This document shows, in pieces, positions 40,713-46,333 of a stretch of 46,333 nt of DNA (the first letter of the stretch is position 1; each line of letters starts with the position of its first letter). Source of the stretch: CADEFF01 sp964569315 (lineage in GTDB: Bacteria; Pseudomonadota; Alphaproteobacteria; Dongiales; Dongiaceae); NCBI GenBank assembly GCA_964569315.1, contig CAZMUZ010000019.1:1-46333 (forward strand), in the 5' to 3' direction. The translations under genes were made by a program, and so were the position numbers. Below the pieces are notes generated by a model. It ran no database searches and had not been told where the DNA came from. It saw only the letters and a list, made by a program, of their open reading frames with translations.

Positions 40713-41914
40713 GGCACGCCGCCTTTCACGGTCCGGTGCAACGGGTTGAAGCCGATCCGGTAGGCGAGCTCCGCCGGCCGTTCGATGTCCCAGATGGCGA
40801 GGTCGGCCGCCTTGCCGGCCTCGATCGTGCCGTGGCTGGCCGCCATGCCCAGCGCCTGCGCGGCATGTCGCGTGACGCCGGCCAGCGCTTCCTCGGGAGT
40901 CATGCGAAAGAAGGTCGCCGCCATGTTGAGCATGAGGAGGAGGGAGGTTGCCGGGCTGCTGCCCGGGTTGCAATCGGTGGAAAGCGCAATCGGAACTCGC
41001 GCCTTGCGCAGGGCCTCGACCGGCGGCAGCTTCGTTTCGCGGAGAAAATAGAACGCGCCGGGCAGCAGCACCGCCACGGTGCCTGCGGCGGCCATCGCAG
41101 CGATGCCGTCCGCCTCGACATATTCGAGGTGATCGGCGGAGAGCGCCTTGTAGCGGGCGGCCAGCACTGCGCCCTTGAGGTCGCTGAGCTGCTCGGCATG
41201 AAGCTTCACCGGGAGTCCCAACGCCACGGCAGCCTCGAAGACGCGTTCGGTCTGGGCGGGGGTGAAACCGATGCGCTCGCAGAAGGCATCGACCGCATCG
41301 ACGAGCCCGGCCGCATGGGCGGCAGGCAGCATCTCCTCCACCACGGCCGTGATGTAGTCGTCCGCGCGACCTTCATATTCCGGCGGCAGGGCGTGGGCGG
41401 CGAGGAAGGTGGTGCGGGTTTGGACCGGGTTTCGCTGTCCGAGCGCGCGGGCGACACGAAGCTGCTTCATCTCCGCTTCGCGCTCGAGACCGTAGCCGGA
41501 CTTGATCTCGACGACCGTCAGCCCCTCGGCGAGCAGGGGCTTGAGGCGCGATTCGGCCGCTGCCAGCAGCTCCGTTTCGCTCGCCGCGCGCGTCGCCGCG
41601 ACGGTGGAGCGGATGCCGCCGCCGGCCCGCGCGATCTCTTCGTAGCTCGCACCCTGGAGGCGAAGCTCGAACTCGGCGGCGCGATCGCCGCCATAGACGA
41701 GATGGGTATGGCAGTCGATGAGGCCTGGCGTCACCCAGCGGCCGGCGAGGTCGTAGCGCTCCCGAGCGTCTTGCCGCGGCAGTGCCGCCATCGGGCCGAC
41801 CCAGGCGATGCGGCCGTGCTCGACCGCGATGGCGCCCTCCTCGATCGCGCCATAGGGCGCGCCGCCGGGCCGCATCGTCGCGAGCCGCGCATGGGTGAAG
41901 AGGGCATCGTACAT
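40697..41914 (-). CDS. hutI: Imidazolonepropionase
   Basis: Third enzyme of histidine degradation: opens imidazolone propionate to N-formiminoglutamate. 405 residues, amidohydrolase superfamily. Metal and substrate motifs seen: LIDCHTHLVYGGDRAAEFE, EIKSGYGLE, FLAAHALPPE, KLHAEQLS, ALSTDCNPGSSP. Start ATG at 41914. Its 3' end overlaps the start of cyclase C by 16 bases. Because N-formylglutamate hydrolase (HutG) is present, formiminoglutamate is expected to be deiminated by HutF, which is not in the window. Confidence 0.96.
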   Translation of the reverse strand: MYDALFTHARLATMRPGGAPYGAIEEGAIAVEHGRIAWVGPMAALPRQDARERYDLAGRWVTPGLIDCHTHLVYGGDRAAEFELRLQGASYEEIARAGGGIRSTVAATRAASETELLAAAESRLKPLLAEGLTVVEIKSGYGLEREAEMKQLRVARALGQRNPVQTRTTFLAAHALPPEYEGRADDYITAVVEEMLPAAHAAGLVDAVDAFCERIGFTPAQTERVFEAAVALGLPVKLHAEQLSDLKGAVLAARYKALSADHLEYVEADGIAAMAAAGTVAVLLPGAFYFLRETKLPPVEALRKARVPIALSTDCNPGSSPATSLLLMLNMAATFFRMTPEEALAGVTRHAAQALGMAASHGTIEAGKAADLAIWDIERPAELAYRIGFNPLHRTVKGGVPCPPR

Positions 41915-42207
41915 GGCGTCTCGGTCGATTCCGGGTCGATTTGCGGCCGGACTATAAGGCCCTAACGCCGCCGTCTGTCAAACCTTGAGCTACCGCAGGG
42001 AACCGCGGCGATTCCCGCCGGATTCGGATCCCCGGCCGGCGTTTGGCACCGGTGCCCGCGCTGTGCGAAAAAGCCGTCGCCGAGCGGTGAAAGCTCGAGG
42101 CGGCTTGACGAAGCGGCCCCGGATCGACCAACTCGGGCAGTCGGGTCACGCTCGCGCCGCCGACACTCTCCGGGAAGCGAGGCGTACCGAGAGACGGGAG
42201 CTGGACG
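41915..42207. other. Divergent intergenic region, hutI/universal stress protein
   Basis: A 293-base gap between outward-facing genes that must hold both promoters. I could not identify a HutC-type operator or clear -35/-10 boxes by eye. The GGGAGCTGGACG just before 42208 is the ribosome binding site of the stress protein. Confidence 0.4.
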
Positions 42208-43062
42208 ATGCATATTCTCGCGGCGACGGATTTTTCGATAAGATCGCAACGGGCGGTACGACGGGCCGGTCTTCTGGCCGGCGAGCGGGACGCAGAGCTG
42301 GTCCTCGTCCATGTCGTCGACGACGATCAGCCGACCGCCCTGGTCGACATCGAAAAGCGCGAGGCGGGGAGGTATCTCGACGAGCAGATCGAGTCGCTCG
42401 CGGAGCTGCGCGGGCGCCGTTGCCGCTCCATCGTCGCCGCAGGCGACCCGTTCGATGGAATCCTGCAGACGGCAAAATCATGCTCGGCGGATATGATCGT
42501 GATGGGCGCGCATCGCAAGCAGATGCTGCGCGACATTCTCGTCGGCACCACCATCGAGCGCGTGATTCGCACCGGTCACTATCCTGTTCTGATGGTGAAC
42601 AGAGAGGCCATACGACCCTATGCAAGGGTGCTCGCGGCGGTGGACATGTCCCAGCCATCGGCATTGGCAATCAAGACCGCCAAGACGCTGGGGTTGATCG
42701 ACGGCACCGAGCTGTCCGTGGTCCATGGTTTCCATGCCTTCGGCAGCAGGAAGATGTCGTCCGCCGGGGTGCGGCAGGACAGCATCGACGACTATGTGGC
42801 GAAGGAGCGTTCGCAGGCGGCGACGGAGCTCGCCGCTTTCCTGGCGGCGAACGATTTCGGCATCGACCGCTCTTCGCTGCGGATCGAGGAAGGAAATCCC
42901 CTCGATGTGATCGCCGCGGCGGTGCAGGAGACGAGATCCGACCTCCTGCTCGTCGGAACGCACGGTCGCACGGGTATCGTCAAAATCCTTCTCGGAAGCG
43001 TGACCGAGGAAGTGCTGCGCTCGATCGAGGCGGACATATTGGCCGTGCCAGCGCCCCGCTGA
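42208..43062 (+). CDS. Tandem universal stress protein (UspA x2)
   Basis: A 284-residue protein made of two UspA domains (about 1-135 and 137-284). Each has the ATP-binding type end motif G-x2-G/K-x9-G-(S/T): GAHRKQMLRDILVGTT in the first, where the second Gly is Lys, and GTHGRTGIVKILLGSV in the second, which is canonical. So probably only the second half binds ATP. Such double-domain proteins act in stress and energy-shortage responses, sometimes with redox regulators. The ATG at 42208 has GGGAG seven bases upstream. It converges on the mrp operon; no operon partner on its strand. Confidence 0.9.
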   Translation: MHILAATDFSIRSQRAVRRAGLLAGERDAELVLVHVVDDDQPTALVDIEKREAGRYLDEQIESLAELRGRRCRSIVAAGDPFDGILQTAKSCSADMIVMGAHRKQMLRDILVGTTIERVIRTGHYPVLMVNREAIRPYARVLAAVDMSQPSALAIKTAKTLGLIDGTELSVVHGFHAFGSRKMSSAGVRQDSIDDYVAKERSQAATELAAFLAANDFGIDRSSLRIEEGNPLDVIAAAVQETRSDLLLVGTHGRTGIVKILLGSVTEEVLRSIEADILAVPAPR

Positions 43063-43136
43063 TCGACGGCAAATCGCCAACGGCGCGGTCGTCGGCGAGT
43101 TCGGCGAAACGCCGGCCCTGTCTCGGGAAATCGGCC

Positions 43137-43535
43137 TCAAGAGGTCGGGCGGTCGGCGTCTGGCCGTTCCCCGTGCGATGCGTCGGGCGCCGCGCCGGGC
43201 ATGGAATCCCGTCTGGCGGCTTCGTGACGCTCGCGAAACAGCGCCGCGCGCACCAGCAGCATCAGGGTGACCGGCGTCGTTATGGTCATGAATACGGCAA
43301 TCAGGATCTCATGCAGCACCGGCCGGGTCTGCAATACGGTGAAGCAGATCATCGAGGCGATGAGGATGCTGCCGGTTCCGAGCGTCGCTCCGAGCGTCGG
43401 CGCATGGACGCGCTCGTAGAATCGCTGGAGCCGCAGCAGGCCGAGCGACCCCGTGAAGGTCAGGCCGGCCCCCACGACGACGAACAGTGCCGTCGCGATC
43501 GCGGCCCAGCCAGGAAGCTCCGCCGCACCGGTCAT
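43137..43535 (-). CDS. mnhG: Mrp Na+/H+ antiporter subunit G
   Basis: The smallest class of Mrp subunits: 132 residues with three membrane helices (about 10-32, 45-68, 72-97) and the family core GLLRLQRFYERVHAPTLGATLGTG. The C-terminal ~35 residues are charged and poorly conserved. The ATG at 43535 has GGGGGAGGTGATCGA upstream and overlaps the mnhF stop as ATGA. It is the last gene of the mrp operon here. Also called mrpG or phaG. Confidence 0.92.
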   Translation of the reverse strand: MTGAAELPGWAAIATALFVVVGAGLTFTGSLGLLRLQRFYERVHAPTLGATLGTGSILIASMICFTVLQTRPVLHEILIAVFMTITTPVTLMLLVRAALFRERHEAARRDSMPGAAPDASHGERPDADRPTS

Positions 43536-43813
43536 TCGATCACCTCCCCCCGCAGCAGGAACTTGACGAGCGCCATCGTGCCGACGAAGCCGAGCAGAGC
43601 GATAACGAGCGCCGCCTCGAAATAGAGCGTGCTCCCCGACCGAATCCCGAATGTCAGCAGCAGCAGCATGGCGTTGACGTAGAGAGCGTCCAGCCCGAGC
43701 ACGCGATCCTGCGCCCTGGGCCCCCGGAGCAGTCGGAAGATGGCGCAGGCCATCGCGAGTGCCAGCAATATCTGGGCCAGGGCGAGAGACCATATCAGCC
43801 ATGTGGCGCTCAT
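43532..43813 (-). CDS. mnhF: Mrp Na+/H+ antiporter subunit F
   Basis: A 93-residue membrane protein with three helices and the MnhF/PhaF block LLRGPRAQDRVLGLDALYVNAMLLLL. It is short of strong motifs beyond this but placed exactly where MrpF is expected. Start ATG at 43813 overlaps the mnhE stop by four bases and its own stop overlaps mnhG by four, so translation is coupled across the three genes. Confidence 0.92.
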   Translation of the reverse strand: MSATWLIWSLALAQILLALAMACAIFRLLRGPRAQDRVLGLDALYVNAMLLLLTFGIRSGSTLYFEAALVIALLGFVGTMALVKFLLRGEVIE

Positions 43814-44298
43814 TCGAAAATCTCCCGAAGCAGCCGTTCGTAGCGAGTCTTGATCGTCCGTATCCAGTCGTCCTCGTCGATCAGGTCCAGCACATGGATC
43901 GTCAAGACACGGGTGGCAGGATCGTGGTTCACCCACAGGGTTCCCGGCGTCGCGGTAATGATGCAAGCGAGCACCGCCAGCCCGTGGGGATCTCGCAGAT
44001 CGAGCGGGATATTGACGAAACCCGGGGTTCGATCGCGCAGCCGGGGGCGCAGGATGATACGTGCCACGGCAATGTTGGACCGGATGATGTCCGACAGAAC
44101 CCGCCAGACGAGGCGCGCGATCGTGCCTGGCCGTCGAATTCGGGCTTTTGCCGGCTGCAGTAGCGTCAGAATCCACGGGCCGAGCAGCGCCAATCCGCAG
44201 CCGAGAAGGATCTGCCCCAGGGCCATGGTCTGATTGAGTAGCAGCCAGGTTATCAGCAGGCTGCCCGACAGGAACGGGAATGGCAGCAGCCGTCTCAT
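43810..44298 (-). CDS. mnhE: Mrp Na+/H+ antiporter subunit E
   Basis: A 162-residue subunit with N-terminal hydrophobic helices (LLITWLLLNQ, QILLGCGLALLGPWIL), the DIIRSNIAVARIIL segment, and a soluble C-terminal part containing ITATPGTLWVNHDPATRVLTIHVLD, the MrpE hallmark. Start ATG at 44298 overlaps the mnhD stop as ATGA. Part of the coupled C-D-E-F-G series. Confidence 0.93.
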   Translation of the reverse strand: MRRLLPFPFLSGSLLITWLLLNQTMALGQILLGCGLALLGPWILTLLQPAKARIRRPGTIARLVWRVLSDIIRSNIAVARIILRPRLRDRTPGFVNIPLDLRDPHGLAVLACIITATPGTLWVNHDPATRVLTIHVLDLIDEDDWIRTIKTRYERLLREIFE

Positions 44299-45938
44299 GC
44301 GCCCCCCTGCCCGGGATCTCCTGGCGCTTCGGCTGGCGACAGAACGCTCCGGATATAGTCCTGCGGCGCGTGCAGCGATTGGGCCGTGGACTGCATGTAG
44401 CGCATGACCGTGCCGCCCTCTGCCGTCAGCGCCAGGCACAACAGCAGAAGGGCCGCGACCGGCGCGATTTCGATGGCCCGGACGCGCGGTACGGCACGAT
44501 CCGCCGAAGCCCAGAGGACGCGGATCCCGGTCCGCGTCATGGCGAGGAGCGTTGCCAGGCCGGACAGGAGGAGCATCGCGAGGAGCGCCCAGGCTGCCGC
44601 CGACACCGGGACCGCGCCCGGCAGCCCCGCCGGGTTGAGGGCGGCCGTCAGCATCGCGAACTTGGCGATGAAGCCCGGCAGCGGCGGCAGCCCCGCGACC
44701 CCCAGCGCGCAAGCGATGAAGGCAAGTCCGAGGACCGCCATCGTGGCCGGGATCGCGAGACCGACTTCGTCCCCTTCCTCCACTTCGTCCTCGTCGCCGA
44801 ATGCCTCGATCGTCACGGCGAGCATGTCAGCGCCGGCCTCCCTGCCGCGTTCCACAAGCTCGATCAGAAGGAAGAGAGCGCCGATGACCAGGGTCGAGTT
44901 GACCAGATAGAACAGCGCTCCGCTCGTGATCCCGACCCGATCCATGCCGATAGCGGCGAGCAAGGTGCCGGATGAAACGAGCACGCAATAGGATGCCAAC
45001 CGCGCGGTGTCCTGCGCGGCCAGCATCCCGATCGCGCCGAACGCGACGGTCGCCATTCCGCCGATCAGCAACCAATCGCCGCCGAGCCCCGCGGATGCGC
45101 CCGCTTCGGCGCCGAACAGGAGCAGCCACAGGCGCAGCACGGCGTAAATTCCCATCTTGGTCATGATCGCGAAGAGGGCTGCGACCGGCGCGCTCGCGGC
45201 CGTGTAGGTCCGCGGCAGCCAGAAACCCAACGGCCAGATGCCCGCCTTGACCAGGAACGCCACGCCCAGTATGGCGGCGCCGGCTTCCAGCAACATGCGG
45301 TTCTCGGGCGCAATGGCCGGAATGCGGGTGGCGAGGTCCGCCATGTTGAGCGTGCCGGTCACGCCATAGATCAGGCTGACGCCGATCAGGAACAGCATCG
45401 ATGCGGCGAGGTTGATCGCGATGTAGTGCAGCCCGGCCTTGACGCGCGCGATGTTCGAGCCGTGCAGCACCAGCCCGTAGGATGCGGCCAGCAGCAGCTC
45501 GAAAAAGACGAACAGATTGAAGAGATCGCCGGTCAGGAACGCGCCGTTGAGGCCCATCAGCAGAAACTGGAAGAGCGAATGATAGTAGGCGCCTGCCCGA
45601 TGCCACCGCGCGAGCGAGAAGAGCAGAGCGGCCAATGCCAGAACGCTCGTAAGCACCAGCATGAGCGCCGACAGGCGATCGACGACCATCACGATGCCGA
45701 ACGGCGCCGGCCAGTCGCCGAGCGGATAAACGCCGACCCGGGCGGTCGCTCCGGCGATCGGCGAACCGTCGGCCATGCGCATCAAGGCGATCGCGATGCC
45801 GACCAGCGCCAAGGTCGACGCAAGGTTGATCGTCGCCTTCAAGACGCGGCGCCGCTCGTCCAGCAAGAGCATCACCGCCGCCGCGGCCAGCGGCAGGAGC
45901 ACGGGCGCGATCATCAGGTGATCGAGGGTGCGGCTCAC
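44295..45938 (-). CDS. mnhD: Mrp Na+/H+ antiporter subunit D
   Basis: A 547-residue polytopic antiporter-like subunit related to the proton-pumping NuoL/M/N proteins, about 14 membrane helices. Seen: FFELLLAASYGLVLHG (the conserved membrane glutamate), AIMTKMGIYAVLRL (conserved lysine), GIWPLGFWLPRTYTAASAPVAALF. A charged loop rich in Glu/Asp (EAFGDEDEVEEGDEVG, about residues 385-400) stands out. The GTG start at 45938 overlaps the mnhC stop as GTGA and has GGGAG upstream; ATG at 45914 is an alternative eight codons in. Confidence 0.94.
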   Translation of the reverse strand: MSRTLDHLMIAPVLLPLAAAAVMLLLDERRRVLKATINLASTLALVGIAIALMRMADGSPIAGATARVGVYPLGDWPAPFGIVMVVDRLSALMLVLTSVLALAALLFSLARWHRAGAYYHSLFQFLLMGLNGAFLTGDLFNLFVFFELLLAASYGLVLHGSNIARVKAGLHYIAINLAASMLFLIGVSLIYGVTGTLNMADLATRIPAIAPENRMLLEAGAAILGVAFLVKAGIWPLGFWLPRTYTAASAPVAALFAIMTKMGIYAVLRLWLLLFGAEAGASAGLGGDWLLIGGMATVAFGAIGMLAAQDTARLASYCVLVSSGTLLAAIGMDRVGITSGALFYLVNSTLVIGALFLLIELVERGREAGADMLAVTIEAFGDEDEVEEGDEVGLAIPATMAVLGLAFIACALGVAGLPPLPGFIAKFAMLTAALNPAGLPGAVPVSAAAWALLAMLLLSGLATLLAMTRTGIRVLWASADRAVPRVRAIEIAPVAALLLLCLALTAEGGTVMRYMQSTAQSLHAPQDYIRSVLSPAEAPGDPGQGGA

Positions 45939-46282
45939 GATTCCCGCTCCCGGCCGTCGACGTGGTCGGTGCCGGTCAAGCCGCGCGACGCCAGCACGAC
46001 CACCAGGAACAGCGCCGTCGTCGCGAAACCGATCACGATCGCCGTCAGCACCAGCGCCTGCGGCAGCGGATCCGCATATTGCGCGGCATCGCCGGCGGTG
46101 CGGGCGTGCAGGATGGGCGGCGCACCGCTCCGCAGGCCCCCCATGGAGAAGATGAAGAGATTGACGGCATAGGCGATCAGCGACAGGCCGACGATCACCT
46201 GGAACGTGCGCGGCCGCAGCAGCAGCCACACGCCGGAACCGGCGAGCACGCCAATGCCCAGGGCGAGGATCGCTTCCATCAT
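45935..46282 (-). CDS. mnhC: Mrp Na+/H+ antiporter subunit C
   Basis: A 115-residue NuoK-like membrane subunit with three helices: the first at 3-25, then RTFQVIVGLSLIAYAVNLFIFSMG, and the long third one ALVLTAIVIGFATTALFLVVVLAS, the block that defines MrpC. Two ATGs stand in tandem at 46282 and 46279; the first is used. It overlaps the presumed end of the upstream gene as ATGA. Confidence 0.93.
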   Translation of the reverse strand: MMEAILALGIGVLAGSGVWLLLRPRTFQVIVGLSLIAYAVNLFIFSMGGLRSGAPPILHARTAGDAAQYADPLPQALVLTAIVIGFATTALFLVVVLASRGLTGTDHVDGRERES

Positions 46283-46333
46283 TGCTTTGCGAGCGCCTGT
46301 GCTGCCGGCTCGGGCGCGCGCAGGAGGGCGGCC
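46279..46333 (-). CDS. 3' end of the upstream mrp gene (probably MrpB or fused MrpAB), partial
   Basis: On the minus strand an open frame enters the window and ends in LAKQ-stop at 46279-46281, overlapping the mnhC ATG as ATGA, exactly like the other junctions of this operon. Only 17 codons are visible. By gene order it should be mrpB or an A-B fusion; the sequence itself is too short to tell. Confidence 0.5.
   Translation of the reverse strand, partial: AALLRAPEPAAQALAKQ

Noticed and set aside
1..46333. tRNA genes, CRISPR arrays, insertion sequences, phage genes
   Set aside because: None seen: no regularly spaced repeats, no transposase or integrase motifs, no cloverleaf that I could support by eye.

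Overview
The window is high-GC, densely coded bacterial chromosome from an alphaproteobacterium, probably a soil, plant-associated or aquatic member of the Rhizobiales/Rhodospirillales grade. The evidence is the protein families (ChoXWV, heterotetrameric sarcosine oxidase, Bmt-type betaine-homocysteine methyltransferase, a non-pyrrolysine MttB homologue, cyclase-TolB-TPR proteins, Mrp antiporter), the strong third-position GC bias and frequent ATGA/GTGA gene overlaps. No tRNA, rRNA, insertion sequence, phage gene or CRISPR array was seen. The species cannot be named from the sequence.

Layout. 1-3278: the end of an unknown gene, then nitronate monooxygenase, 5-formyl-THF cyclo-ligase and an EamA permease. 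3492-8135: choline ABC transporter choX-choW-choV, a HAD phosphatase overlapping choV, and an unknown exported protein. 8169-13054: betaine-homocysteine methyltransferase, an unknown exported two-part protein, and a DMGDH/sarcosine-dehydrogenase-like FAD-GcvT enzyme, all on the minus strand. 13221-18863: a GFA-type zinc protein, three tandem paralogues of an unrecognised secreted cysteine-containing family, a divergent MttB-like methyltransferase, and another small exported protein. 19440-28424: sarcosine oxidase soxB-soxD-soxA-soxG, a divergent GbdR/GlxA-type AraC regulator, and a second FAD-GcvT dehydrogenase. 28447-33570: a cyclase-TPR protein, an HD-domain protein, an 8-cysteine Fe-S protein, a class I amidotransferase and an exported repeat protein. 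33676-41914: histidine-utilisation genes hutU, hutG and hutI, interrupted by a proline/glycine-rich membrane protein and two more cyclase-TPR genes, one with a degenerate cyclase domain; hutH is absent. 42208-43062: a tandem universal stress protein. 43137-46333: mrp/mnh Na+/H+ antiporter genes in order (B?)-C-D-E-F-G on the minus strand, running off the end.

How it fits together. Roughly 3.5-28.4 kb reads as a methylated-amine catabolic island. Choline or betaine is imported by ChoXWV. Betaine can lose a methyl group to homocysteine (Bmt) or possibly to a corrinoid or folate acceptor (MttB-like). The two FAD-GcvT enzymes suit oxidation of dimethylglycine and/or sarcosine, and SoxBDAG oxidises sarcosine to glycine, loading C1 units on tetrahydrofolate. 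The GbdR-like regulator diverges from soxB. The 5-formyl-THF cyclo-ligase and GFA protein fit C1/formaldehyde handling by inference only. betABI and gbcAB are not in the window. The most unusual material is the tandem secreted trio, the MttB homologue without a visible corrinoid partner, and the cyclase/pseudo-cyclase pair embedded in the hut locus.
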